DNA of 64,000 nucleotides, from contig JAEWPX010000138.1 of NCBI GenBank assembly GCA_023399375.1, positions 1-64,000 on the forward strand. The letters are read 5' to 3'. A program made the translations under genes and the position numbers. This document shows positions 1 to 7,727 of this stretch, one piece after another. How positions within the stretch are numbered: position 1 is the stretch's first letter; every line of letters starts with the position of its first letter. Source of the stretch: Pseudomonadota bacterium (GTDB lineage Bacteria; Desulfobacterota; Desulfovibrionia; Desulfovibrionales; Desulfovibrionaceae). The notes under the pieces are model-generated. The model worked only from the letters and a program-made list of their open reading frames with translations, was not told the origin of the DNA and did not search any database.

Positions 1-1
1 G

Positions 2-727
2 CTCCCCGACACCGTGGCCGTGGACGCGCTCTACCTCGACAAGCTCGGCATCGCGGGCGTCGGGCAGGCCGTGGAGATCGGCGACCGCCGCGCCAGGGTC
101 GTGGCGCTCACCTCCGGCATCCGCTCGTTCACCACTTCGCCCTACGTCTTCGCCTCCTACGAAAACGCCCTGCGCTACACCAAAATGGAAGACGGCCAGT
201 GCACCTACGTGCTCGTGCGCCCGGCCCCGGGAGTATCGGCCGAGGCCCTGCGCGACGCCATCGCCCGCGAGGTGCGCGACGTGGACGTGTTCACCCGCGA
301 GGACTTCGCCGGCAAGACCCGGCACTACTGGATGTTCACCACCGGGGCCGGCATGGCGCTTTTGATCGCCGCCTGCCTCGGGCTCGTGGTCGGCGGCGTG
401 GTCGTGGCGCAAACGCTCTACGCCACCACCATGGACCACCTGGCGGAATTCGGCACGCTGCGCGCCATGGGCGCGCCCGGCGGCTACATCCACCGCATCA
501 TCGTCATCCAGGCCGTGGCCGCCGCCCTGGTCGGCTACGGCTGCGGCATCGTGGTCAGCCTGTTCCTCGTGGACCTCGCCGCCAGGGGCGGGGCGTCCGT
601 CGTGCTGCCGCCGTCCCTGGCCGTGGGCCTTTTCTTCCTCACCGTGACCATGTGCGTGACCGCCGGCCTGGTCTCCATCCGCAAGGTCACGACCATCGAC
701 CCGGCCATGGTCTTCCGGGGAGCCTGA
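2..727 (+). CDS. ABC exporter permease, FtsX/DevC type (5' end missing)
   Basis: The reading frame is open to the left edge, so the N-terminal half is missing; the visible part is about 241 residues. It shows a periplasmic segment and then three hydrophobic stretches: around GAGMALLIAACLGLVVGG, around VIQAVAAALVGYGCGIVVS, and a last one ending in TVTMCVTAGLVSIRKV. This is the usual C-terminal layout of FtsX-fold permeases (DevC, MacB, LolC relatives). The sequence FGTLRAMGAPGGYIHRIIV between helices matches the conserved coupling loop of this family. The ATPase and HlyD-type fusion protein follow within a few bases, so the three probably form one export complex. The exported substrate cannot be told from sequence. 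Confidence 0.85.
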   Translation, partial: LPDTVAVDALYLDKLGIAGVGQAVEIGDRRARVVALTSGIRSFTTSPYVFASYENALRYTKMEDGQCTYVLVRPAPGVSAEALRDAIAREVRDVDVFTREDFAGKTRHYWMFTTGAGMALLIAACLGLVVGGVVVAQTLYATTMDHLAEFGTLRAMGAPGGYIHRIIVIQAVAAALVGYGCGIVVSLFLVDLAARGGASVVLPPSLAVGLFFLTVTMCVTAGLVSIRKVTTIDPAMVFRGA

Positions 728-732
728 CGTCC

Positions 733-1434
733 ATGGCCGCCCCGGAAACGCTGCTTCGCGCCCAGGGCGTGGCCAAGACCTTCACCCTGGGCAAGGTGGA
801 GGTGCCGGCGCTTCGCGGCGTGGACGTGTCCGTGCGCGCGGGCGAGGTCTGCCTGCTCATGGGCCCCTCGGGCTCGGGCAAGACCACGCTCCTTTCCATC
901 CTCGGCTGCATCCTGTCCCCGAGCGCCGGCAGCGTCGTGGTCATGGGCCGCGAAACCGCCGGCCTGCCCGAGCGCGAGCTAACCCGGGTGCGACAGGCGC
1001 ACATCGGCTTCGTCTTCCAGAGCTACAACCTCTTTCCTACGCTCTACGCCGTGGAAAACGTCCAGGTCGCCCTGGATTTGCGCGGCGTGGTCGGGGCCGC
1101 AGCCCAGGCCCGCGCCCATGCCGCCCTGGCGGCAGTGGGTCTTGCGGACAAGGCCCGCGTCCTGCCCCGGGACTTAAGCGGCGGCCAGAAGCAGCGCGTG
1201 GCCATCGCCCGCGCCCTGGTCGCCGAACCTGCGATCATCCTGGCCGACGAACCCACGGCGGCGCTCGATTCCGAAACAGGGCGCGCCGTCATCGCTTCGC
1301 TTCGCGAACTGGCCGTCGGCCGCGGCAGTTCCGTGGTCATCGTCACCCACGACCCGCGCATCGCCGTCTTCGCCGACCGGGTCATCCGCATCGAGGACGG
1401 CCGCATCGCGTCCGATGGAGAACTTACGTCATGA
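733..1434 (+). CDS. ABC exporter ATPase, DevA/LolD type
   Basis: This 233-residue nucleotide-binding subunit has Walker A GPSGSGKTT, signature LSGGQKQRVAIARAL, Walker B IILADEPTAALD and a switch histidine in VTHDPR. The length and the compact N-terminus (VAKTFTLGKVEVPALRGVD) fit the LolD/MacB/DevA branch, which powers FtsX-type permeases. ATG 733 lies five bases after the permease stop. Its own stop overlaps the start of the fusion protein gene (ATGATG), so the genes are probably translationally coupled. Confidence 0.93.
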   Translation: MAAPETLLRAQGVAKTFTLGKVEVPALRGVDVSVRAGEVCLLMGPSGSGKTTLLSILGCILSPSAGSVVVMGRETAGLPERELTRVRQAHIGFVFQSYNLFPTLYAVENVQVALDLRGVVGAAAQARAHAALAAVGLADKARVLPRDLSGGQKQRVAIARALVAEPAIILADEPTAALDSETGRAVIASLRELAVGRGSSVVIVTHDPRIAVFADRVIRIEDGRIASDGELTS

Positions 1435-2561
1435 TGCAGCGCGTCATCCTGCTGGCGCTCGCCGCCGTCATGGTCCTCGGCGGGGCATGGTGGATGTCCC
1501 GGACGACGCCTGGCAAAAGCCGCCCGGCCACGCACGCCGCGGCCCCGGCGCAGGCTCCGGCCCAACCCTCCGCCGTCCCTCATGCCGCTCCCGAATCCGT
1601 CACCGCGACGCAGGACGCGCCCTGGGTCGCCGCGCCGGGACGCGTGGAACCCCTCTCCGAGGAAATGCGCCTGGGCTTCGACATGGCCGGCAAGATCCGC
1701 GAAGTGCTCGTGGAGGAGGGCGACCGCGTGCGTCAGGGGCAAGTGCTCGCGCGCCTTGCCGCAGACGAGCTCCCCGCCCGCGTGGACGCCGCAGGGGAGG
1801 CCCTGGCCGCCAGCGAAGCCGCCTTCGCCAAGACCGTGGCCGGCGCGCGCGACATGGAACGCAAGGAAGCCCGCGCCGCCGTGGACGAGGCCCGCGCCGT
1901 GCTCGAAGTCGCGCGCACGGAAAACGACCGCCGCCGGCGACTCCTCTCCCACGAAGTGCTCTCCAAGGAAGAAGCCGACCGCGCCGAACGGGAATACAAG
2001 GTGGCCAGCGAACGCCTGGACGCCGCGCGCCAACGCTTCCGCCTCGTGGACGACCCCACGCGCGAGGAAGACGTCAAACGCGCCCTGGCGCAAGTCGGCG
2101 AAGCACGGGCCAGGCTCGAGGAAGCCCGCGCCCTGGCCGAAAAAGGCGTCATCCGTTCGCCCATCGACGGCGTGGTCTTGCGCAAGCACCGCCGGGCCGG
2201 GGAAATGGTCTCCGTCTCCTTCGACACGCCCGTCGTCACCGTGGGCGACGTCAGCCGTCTGCGCGTGCGCGCCGACGTGGACGAACGCGACATCGCCAAG
2301 GTGGCCGTGGGCCAGAAAGCCATCCTCATGGCCGAAGCCTATGGCGATAAACGCATCCTCGGCCACGTCTCCCGCGTCGCCGGCATCCTCGGCAAGAAAA
2401 ACATCCGTACCGACGATCCCTCCGAAAAAAACGACACCCGAATCCTCGAAACCCTCGTCGATGTGGATGAGCCCGCCGATCTGCCCGTCGGGCTGCGCAT
2501 GGACGTCTTCATCATCACCGCCCCCGGCGGCGAAAACACCCTGCCCGCCTACCGGCCGTAA
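1431..2561 (+). CDS. HlyD/DevB-type membrane fusion protein
   Basis: A 376-residue periplasmic adaptor. It has one N-terminal membrane anchor (residues 4-22, VILLALAAVMVLGGAWW), a linker rich in Ala, Pro and Gln, then a biotinyl-lipoyl-like half-motif (GKIREVLVEEGDRVRQGQVL). A long alpha-helical hairpin rich in Arg, Glu and Ala follows, and then the second lipoyl half (IRSPIDGVVLRKHRRAGEMV). These are the parts of HlyD/DevB adaptors that join an inner-membrane ABC exporter to an outer-membrane channel. The start overlaps the ATPase stop by four bases. Gene order here is permease-ATPase-adaptor, unlike the devBCA order. No outer-membrane TolC gene is visible after it. Confidence 0.9.
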   Translation: MMQRVILLALAAVMVLGGAWWMSRTTPGKSRPATHAAAPAQAPAQPSAVPHAAPESVTATQDAPWVAAPGRVEPLSEEMRLGFDMAGKIREVLVEEGDRVRQGQVLARLAADELPARVDAAGEALAASEAAFAKTVAGARDMERKEARAAVDEARAVLEVARTENDRRRRLLSHEVLSKEEADRAEREYKVASERLDAARQRFRLVDDPTREEDVKRALAQVGEARARLEEARALAEKGVIRSPIDGVVLRKHRRAGEMVSVSFDTPVVTVGDVSRLRVRADVDERDIAKVAVGQKAILMAEAYGDKRILGHVSRVAGILGKKNIRTDDPSEKNDTRILETLVDVDEPADLPVGLRMDVFIITAPGGENTLPAYRP

Positions 2562-2564
2562 GCG

Positions 2565-2679
2565 CCGGGGCGCTGCCCCGGGCCCCGCCGGGACGCTGTC
2601 CCGGACCCTGCTGGGGCGCTGCCCCAGACCCCGTCGGGGCTCTGCCCCGAACCCCGCCGGGGGGAGTCACTCCCCCCGG
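2565..2679. repeat. Tandem array of five 23-base hairpin units
   Basis: Five consecutive 23-base units start at 2565, 2588, 2611, 2634 and 2657. Units 1 to 4 follow the plan NNGGGNC-3 bases-GNCCCNN plus an eight-base tail such as ACCCCG. The outer and inner stem pairs change together: CCGGGGC/GCCCCGG, CCGGGAC/GTCCCGG, CTGGGGC/GCCCCAG, TCGGGGC/GCCCCGA. Unit 5 is a perfect 11-base stem, CCGGGGGGAGT/ACTCCCCCCGG. The paired changes point to selection on the folded form. A related two-unit copy lies at 9007-9051. Confidence 0.85.
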
Positions 2680-2751
2680 TCCCCCCGGCCGGCGTCGTGA
2701 TGCGGGAAGGGCTGCGGGCACCGGGAGGGCGGTCGGTAGGCGGAAGCAAGA

Positions 2752-2820
2752 TGGGGCCGGAATTTTCCCTGCCGCTGCCGCCGCTTCGCGGCTGGCGCGG
2801 CTGTAAAAATTCGGGCCCCA
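2752..2820. repeat. Long imperfect inverted repeat
   Basis: The arms GGGGCCGGAATTTT (from 2753) and AAAATTCGGGCCCC (to 2819) pair with a single mismatch, extended by T2752/A2820. The interior is rich in GCCGC/GCGGC and can fold further. There is no T-run after the stem, so it is not an obvious terminator. Confidence 0.65.
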
Positions 2821-3057
2821 GGCCGTCGCCCTTTCAGGGCGAGTTTGAAGGAATTTTGCTTTGAAAGCTCGAAAAGGAAAAAACCTTAAAGGAAATTTCT
2901 TAAACTGCGGCGTTTCGCCGCTGGCGCCCGTGGTCGGGGAAATGGGGCTGCCGTGCTGGCCGGCTTTGCGGCCTGCGGGGCAGCCCCTTTTCCGCGACCA
3001 CAGACCCCGATGCACCGCCTGCCGACGGTCTCCCACCCGCTCCCGTCCTCCCCGTTG

Positions 3058-3100
3058 AGGGGGTCCGGGGGGCACCATGCCCCCCGGCCGCCGGAGGCAT
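3058..3100 (-). repeat. Gene-end hairpin repeat (family B)
   Basis: Read on the minus strand this begins GCCTCCGGCGGCC, then a stem GGGGGGCA/TGCCCCCC, then GGACCCCCT. It lies just past the 3' end of the minus-strand thioredoxin gene. Family members at 29543, 32721, 42587 and 58025 share the same flanks but have different stems. Confidence 0.75.
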
Positions 3101-3107
3101 TCATCCT

Positions 3108-3542
3108 TTACAGATTCTGCCGCGTCCAAGCGACCAGATCGGCGGCGCTGCGCGCGCCGGAGATGCGGGCCTTTTCCCGGCCGCCCTCGAAGAGGACCAT
3201 GGTGGGCACGCCTTGGATGTGCATGCGATCGGCGATGGCGAGTTCTTCCTGGGTGTCGCATTTGGCCAGGATGACCCGGGGATGGAGCATGGCCGCGGCC
3301 TGGTCGAAGGCCGGGGCCATGGCGCGGCAGGGGGCGCACCAGGGAGCCCAGAAGTCGACCACGATGGGCAGGTCGCTTTTGGCGAGAAACGTGTCGAAGT
3401 TGGCCGCGGTCAGGTGCACGGGATGCGGCTCGAGGATGGGGGCGCGGCACTTGCCGCACACCGGGCCGCTGTCCAGGCGGCCCGTGAGGACGCGGTTGAC
3501 GGCCAGACACTTGGGACAGACGGCGTGGATGGCATCGGGCAT
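3108..3542 (-). CDS. trxC: Thioredoxin 2 (zinc-ribbon thioredoxin)
   Basis: A 144-residue cytoplasmic disulfide reductase. An N-terminal zinc ribbon has C9/C12 (CPKC) and C29/C32 (CGKC). A thioredoxin fold follows with active site W68-C69-A70-P71-C72 and the cis-proline region GVPTMVLFEGG. This two-part plan distinguishes TrxC from plain TrxA. ATG 3542 has a good GGAGG about ten bases upstream. The next gene upstream on the same strand is a siroheme decarboxylase subunit 112 bases away, so they may be co-transcribed. A family B hairpin follows the stop. Confidence 0.93.
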   Translation of the reverse strand: MPDAIHAVCPKCLAVNRVLTGRLDSGPVCGKCRAPILEPHPVHLTAANFDTFLAKSDLPIVVDFWAPWCAPCRAMAPAFDQAAAMLHPRVILAKCDTQEELAIADRMHIQGVPTMVLFEGGREKARISGARSAADLVAWTRQNL

Positions 3543-3654
3543 GTCGGAACCCCTCCGTTCCGCCGGCGCGGCAGGCTGCCAACCCGGCGATTTATCTCCA
3601 GAGACATAGCCATGCCTTGGCGAAAGGCAATGCCCGCCCTCCCCTGCGGTGCGG

Positions 3655-4107
3655 CTAGGCCTCGCTCATGGCGAAATCGACCCGGATCTTGAACAGCCGG
3701 TCGGCGGGCAGGTTGAGGATGGAGATGCCCGTGGCCGCGGTGATCTCCGCGAGGGCTGCCGCGATGGCCTCGCGCGAGGGGCCGATCATGGTGAACCAGA
3801 TGTTGAGCGGATGGTCGCGCAGGTAGTTGTGGGTGACGCCGGGGTGGGCGTTGACCGCCGCGATGAAGGCTTCGCGCTTGTCCTCGGGGGCGGAGGCGGC
3901 GCACAGCGTCGAGAAGAAGCCGATCTTGGCCGACTGGAAGTTGGCCCCGATGCGGCGGATGATGCCTTTGCCTTTGAGCGCGCGCACGCGGGCCAGGGTT
4001 TCGGCCTCGGTCAGGCCCACCTGTTCGCCGACCACGGCGTAGGGGCGCGGCGCGATGGGAAAGCCCGTCTGAATGATATCGAGAATGCGTTTGTCGAGAG
4101 CGTCCAT
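3655..4107 (-). CDS. ahbA: Siroheme decarboxylase subunit, AhbA-like (Lrp/AsnC fold)
   Basis: A 150-residue protein with an N-terminal winged helix of Lrp/AsnC type (LDKRILDIIQTGFPIAPRPYAVVGEQVGL, in parts) and a C-terminal alpha/beta domain. The segment THNYLRDHPLNIWFTM is typical of the NirD/AhbA/AhbB family. In sulfate reducers these proteins decarboxylate siroheme to didecarboxysiroheme in the alternative haem pathway. The length fits the alpha subunit better than the longer beta subunit. No partner (ahbB, ahbC, ahbD) lies nearby, so the choice of A over B, and decarboxylase over true Lrp regulator, is by family resemblance only. Confidence 0.75.
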   Translation of the reverse strand: MDALDKRILDIIQTGFPIAPRPYAVVGEQVGLTEAETLARVRALKGKGIIRRIGANFQSAKIGFFSTLCAASAPEDKREAFIAAVNAHPGVTHNYLRDHPLNIWFTMIGPSREAIAAALAEITAATGISILNLPADRLFKIRVDFAMSEA

Positions 4108-4119
4108 GTGCAGTGCGCC

Positions 4120-5403
4120 TCATGCTCCGGTTTGGGGCGGCGCTTCGCGCTCCACCCTGTTTCTGCCGCCGTCCTTGGCCCGGTACAGCGCCTTGTCGGC
4201 CCGGGAAAGCATCGCCTCCGGAAACTCGCCCGGGGCGTACTGGCTGACGCCGAAGCTCGCCGTCACGCGGCCGGCCACGGCGAAATCCTCGCCGGCCACG
4301 GCCAGGCGCAGCCGCTCGGCCAGCCCCGCGGCCTGGATCAGGTCGATGCCCGGGGCCACGACCACGAACTCCTCGCCGCCGAAGCGCGCGAGCCGGTCCA
4401 CCTTGCGCAGCTGCGCCCGGATGCGGGCCGCAAGCTCCACGAGGACCGCGTCGCCCGCGTCGTGACCGTGCGTGTCGTTTATGGCCTTGAAGTGGTCGAT
4501 GTCCAGCAGCACCGCCGACAGGGGCGAACCGTAGCGCCCCGCCCTGCCCGCCTCGTCGGCCAGGACCTCGGCCAGTTTGCGCCGGTTGAGCGCGCGGGTC
4601 AGGGGGTCGAGGTTGGCGAGGTCGAGCAGTTCGCGGCGTTCGAGCTCGAGTTCGGTCACGTCGGCCAGCGTCAGCAGGCAGCGCGACGGCCCCGGCAGGC
4701 GCGTGACCGCCACCTGAAACACGTGGGGCTGCTGGCCGGGCCGGTCGGGATGGGCCAGACGCAGCCGGTGCTCGCGGTCGAGGGGATCGTCGGCCAGGCG
4801 GCAGGCCCAGGCGGCAAGGCCCTCGGCGGGCGGCGGATCGGCCAGGAACTGCTCCAGGGAAAGCCCGCGCGCGGCGAATTCCTGGCGCGAGGCCACGCCC
4901 AGGAAACGCAGCCAGGCCCGGTTGATGCCGAGCACCCGCGCGCCCTGCACGATGGCCGCCGGCTGCGGCATGTCGTCGAGGAGCTTGTGGGCCAGCTCCC
5001 AGGCATCCTCCAGGCGACGCCTGAGTCCGGCCGCCTCCAGGGCCTCGTCCACGGCCTCGCCCAGGGCGGCCGGGTCGAAGGGGCGCTGCGCCACGCGCAC
5101 CCCGGGCAGGGACACGGTTTCGAGCAGGCGGCGGATGTCTCCGGCCACGCCCGTGACGAAAAGCGGCACGCGCCGGCCGGACTCGCGCACGGCGGCGGCC
5201 AGGGCCGCGGCCCCGCCCGGAAGATCGGCGGCGAGCAGCGCGATGTCGGGCGGTTGCAGCGCAAGCGTCCGCAAGGCGGCCTCCAGGCTCTCGACCGCGG
5301 CCACGCGGGCGCAGCGCGGCTTGAGCACCCCCTCCAACAATTCCCTGGCCCAGGGATCGGCCTCGGCCACCAGGGCGAACGCCCCCTTGCCGTACACGTC
5401 CAT
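4120..5403 (-). CDS. Diguanylate cyclase with degenerate receiver and PAS-like domain
   Basis: A 427-residue protein. Residues 1-120 resemble a CheY-like receiver (PDIALLAADLPGG), but the position of the phospho-acceptor Asp, four residues before the conserved Pro, holds Ala, so it is probably not phosphorylated. The middle part (MPQPAAIVQGARVLGINRAWLRFLG) looks like a PAS domain. The C-terminal GGDEF domain keeps the active GGEEF site near residue 342 and the inhibitory RxxD site (RKVD) just before it, so cyclic di-GMP synthesis with product inhibition is expected. ATG 5403 was chosen because the receiver begins directly there (FALVAEADPWA) and an in-frame extension upstream is of low quality. 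Confidence 0.88.
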   Translation of the reverse strand: MDVYGKGAFALVAEADPWARELLEGVLKPRCARVAAVESLEAALRTLALQPPDIALLAADLPGGAAALAAAVRESGRRVPLFVTGVAGDIRRLLETVSLPGVRVAQRPFDPAALGEAVDEALEAAGLRRRLEDAWELAHKLLDDMPQPAAIVQGARVLGINRAWLRFLGVASRQEFAARGLSLEQFLADPPPAEGLAAWACRLADDPLDREHRLRLAHPDRPGQQPHVFQVAVTRLPGPSRCLLTLADVTELELERRELLDLANLDPLTRALNRRKLAEVLADEAGRAGRYGSPLSAVLLDIDHFKAINDTHGHDAGDAVLVELAARIRAQLRKVDRLARFGGEEFVVVAPGIDLIQAAGLAERLRLAVAGEDFAVAGRVTASFGVSQYAPGEFPEAMLSRADKALYRAKDGGRNRVEREAPPQTGA

Positions 5404-5551
5404 CGGCACCTCCGGCGCATTGTCGCCGCCTTGACGATAAAGCCTCCCGGCCCCCTTGTCATCGCCGCTGCAATGGGTATGGTTGCGGTAAGCTGGACAC
5501 ACGTCTTCCCGGAACGGATCACCGTTTACGGGGGCGTGCGAGGAGGCTGCC

Positions 5552-6256
5552 ATGAAACGATTCCATTCCGGCCTATGCCTGTTTTTGTTGTGCATATTCG
5601 TCCTTGTCGCAGGCGTGCGGCAGGGCATGACCCAGCCGCGACCCGTGGGACCGGCCTTTGGGCCGCGACCCGTGGGGCCGGTGGTCGGGCCGTTCGTCGG
5701 GCCAAGGCCCATCGGCCCCGTGCCGGGCCCCTGGCGCGGTCCGCGCCCCGGACCCGGCCCGTGGCCCTGGCCCGTGGTCGTCGCTCCGGGCCCGCTCTAC
5801 TATCCGCCGTATCCGGCCTACCCCTACCCCGCCTACCCCTACCCGGCGTATCCGTACCCGGGCTATCCGTATTATCCGGGCTCCCCGTATCCCGGCTATT
5901 ATCCCGGACCGGGCGTGGGCGTGACCGTGGGCGTCGGCCCCTGGGTCGGACCGGGTCCGTATCCCGGCCCCCGGCCCGGCCCCGTCGTCGGGCCGCGTCC
6001 CGTCGGCCCCGGCCCCGTAGGACCGGTCGGCCCCGTGGGAGCGGTCCCCGGCGTGCCGCGCCAGCCGGGACCCAATTTCGGCGTGCCCCAGCCCGGAATG
6101 CCGGCCGTGCGCCAGCCCGGCCCCAATTTCGGGCCGCAGCAACCCGGCATGTCGGCCGTGCGCCAGCCGGGGCCGAACTTCGGCGTGGCCCAACCCGGGG
6201 CGGGCGTGCCGCGCCAGCCCGGCCCCAACTTCGGGCCCGCCCAGCCGGGACGCTGA
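5552..6256 (+). CDS. Secreted Pro/Gly/Tyr-rich repeat protein
   Basis: A 234-residue protein with a clear signal peptide (residues 1-27, LCLFLLCIFVLVAGV) and an almost entirely repetitive mature part. In order: PVGP/GPRP repeats, a Tyr-Pro tract of YPAYPYPGYPYYPG type, more GPxPGP repeats, then four imperfect units built on RQPGPNFG followed by xxQPGxx. There are no cysteines after the signal peptide and few charges. The make-up suggests an extended wall, surface or biofilm protein, but no family function is known to me. GAGG-type ribosome binding sequence precedes ATG 5552. Repeat slippage may make its length vary among strains. Confidence 0.75.
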   Translation: MKRFHSGLCLFLLCIFVLVAGVRQGMTQPRPVGPAFGPRPVGPVVGPFVGPRPIGPVPGPWRGPRPGPGPWPWPVVVAPGPLYYPPYPAYPYPAYPYPAYPYPGYPYYPGSPYPGYYPGPGVGVTVGVGPWVGPGPYPGPRPGPVVGPRPVGPGPVGPVGPVGAVPGVPRQPGPNFGVPQPGMPAVRQPGPNFGPQQPGMSAVRQPGPNFGVAQPGAGVPRQPGPNFGPAQPGR

Positions 6257-6368
6257 CGCAGGGACGTCCGCAGACCCTGGCCCCTGGCATTGACGCGATG
6301 CGCCCCCGCCGCTACCAAGGAAGGGTGGCGGCTTCCTCCACGCAACGCCTCAAGCCCAAGGAGTCCTT

Positions 6369-6773
6369 ATGCGACGCGCCTTCCTGGCCGCGGCTGTCTG
6401 TCTCGTCCTTGCCGGCTGCGCCGGCTCCATGGCCAAAAGCCCGGAACTGGCCGGCGAACCCACGGTCTACGCCAAGGTCGTCAAGGAGCCCGATCCGCTG
6501 CTTCTGGGCTGCTACATGCGTTCGCGGCCCTCGGAGTACAACCGGCCCAACTCCTACACCTATTGCCTGGTCAAAAAGGGCGACAAGTACGCCGTGTATT
6601 ACGACTGGCGCGACGGCAAAACCCTGGAGGAACACAAGGGCTGGATGCCGTTCACGATAAACGGCGACCGCATGACCAGCGACACCGAACCGAGCACCTA
6701 CCTCGTCAAGGATGGCCGCGTCTGGCACAATTACGGCGGCCGCGCCACGCTGCACCCGATGCTGCCCAAGTAG
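6369..6773 (+). CDS. Small lipoprotein, function unknown
   Basis: A 134-residue protein with a lipoprotein signal (FLAAAVCLVLAGC, lipobox LAGC, lipidated Cys at about residue 18). The mature domain is hydrophilic, with many Tyr and Lys residues (CYMRSRPSEYNRPNSYTYCLVKKGDKYAVYYDWRDGKT, in parts). A possible disulfide joins the two Cys in CYMR...YTYC. I do not recognise the family. It lies about 110 bases after the Pro/Gly-rich gene and ahead of a methyltransferase, with no overlap that would indicate an operon. Confidence 0.75.
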   Translation: MRRAFLAAAVCLVLAGCAGSMAKSPELAGEPTVYAKVVKEPDPLLLGCYMRSRPSEYNRPNSYTYCLVKKGDKYAVYYDWRDGKTLEEHKGWMPFTINGDRMTSDTEPSTYLVKDGRVWHNYGGRATLHPMLPK

Positions 6774-6894
6774 GCCCGGGGGCCGGGCGCGAACGCTTTT
6801 GCCAACGCCCCCGGGTTTCTGCTATCGCTGCCCGAAACCGCGACGCCTCCCGGGACGTTTCAAGGGGGCAAGCGCCTTGCGGCGCAGGACAGCC

Positions 6895-7626
6895 ATGTGG
6901 GACAGCGAAACCGCTAGACGCTACGACGCCTGGTTCCGAACCCCGCCCGGGGCGTTCGCCCTGTCGCGCGAAATCCGGCTGCTCGAACACATGACCGCCG
7001 GCTGGCCGCGCCGGGGCCAGCGGCTTCTGGAGATCGGCTGCGGCACGGGCATCTTCCTCGACGTGCTGCACGGCGCGGGCTTCGACGTGGACGGCCTCGA
7101 CGCCTCCCCGGCCATGCTCGAGGCGGCGCGTCAGCGCATGGGCGACAAGGCCGACCTGCATCTGGGCGACGCCGGCCACCTGCCCTTCGACGACAACGCC
7201 TTCGATTTCTGCGTGCTGCTGACCGTATTGGAATTCTGCCCCGACCCGGGGCTCGTGCTGCGCGAGGCCGCGCGCGTGGCCAGAAAGGCGCTGCTTATCG
7301 GCTACCTCAACCGCTTTTCCTGCTACGGCCTGGCCATGCGCTTTTTCCCGGGGCACGCGCGCGGCCCCCTGCGCGAGGCCAAGTGGTTCACGCCGTGCTG
7401 CATGGGCCGCCTTCTGCGCGCGTCCCTGGGCCGCCGCCCCTGCCGCACCCGCTCCGTGCTCCCCGGCCCCAAGTCCACCTGGCGCGAGGCCGCGCCCTGG
7501 CGGCAGATCAACGGCCCCATCCTGTCCCTGCCCGTGGGCGCGTTCTGCGCCACGACCGTGAACCTTGCCGATGCGCCCGTGATGACGCCCCTGCCCGCGT
7601 TCAAGGCCAAGGCCTGCGTGGGCTGA
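6895..7626 (+). CDS. Class I SAM-dependent methyltransferase
   Basis: A 243-residue protein with the methyltransferase-11 pattern: motif I LLEIGCGTGIFLDVL, the acidic end of strand 2 VDGLDASP, motif II region GDAGHLPFDDNAFDF and LLTVLEF. The C-terminal half carries a Cys pair (FTPCCMGRLLR) and basic residues. The family methylates small molecules such as quinones, lipids or amines; the substrate here is open. ATG 6895 starts where family similarity begins (WDSETARRYDAWF). An upstream in-frame ATG would run into the preceding lipoprotein gene. Confidence 0.85.
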   Translation: MWDSETARRYDAWFRTPPGAFALSREIRLLEHMTAGWPRRGQRLLEIGCGTGIFLDVLHGAGFDVDGLDASPAMLEAARQRMGDKADLHLGDAGHLPFDDNAFDFCVLLTVLEFCPDPGLVLREAARVARKALLIGYLNRFSCYGLAMRFFPGHARGPLREAKWFTPCCMGRLLRASLGRRPCRTRSVLPGPKSTWREAAPWRQINGPILSLPVGAFCATTVNLADAPVMTPLPAFKAKACVG

Positions 7627-7727
7627 AACGGGCCTGCGGCGCGGCTTTTGACAACAAGGCCCGTGTCGTCTACTCTCGTGCGTCTTTTCTAACGACACGG
7701 CGTTTGACCGCCCCCGGACCACGCTCC

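Larger units (their letters stand above)
2562..3107. other. Gene-free spacer made of hairpin modules
   Basis: I see no credible gene in these 546 bases. They hold five separate inverted-repeat modules: a tandem 23-base hairpin array (2565-2679), a long imperfect stem (2752-2820), a short perfect stem (2826-2842, arms TCGCCCT/AGGGCGA), GCGGCG-TTT-CGCCGC (2907-2921), and a gene-end repeat of a family seen elsewhere in the window (about 3058-3100). A 65-codon open frame at 2861-3058 crosses these repeats and has no known motif; I treat it as chance. Confidence 0.7.

Noticed and set aside
2..2561. DevBCA-like exporter as the secretion system for the RTX protease
   Set aside because: It has an FtsX-type permease and separate ATPase, unlike the HlyB-type fused exporters that carry RTX proteins, and lies 27 kb away.
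2861..3058. 65-codon frame in the repeat-rich spacer
   Set aside because: Covers hairpin repeats, has no family match and no sound start context.
3649..6660. Very long plus-strand open frame of about 1000 codons
   Set aside because: It runs antisense over thioredoxin, AhbA-like and cyclase genes that have clear motifs; long antisense frames are expected in GC-rich DNA.
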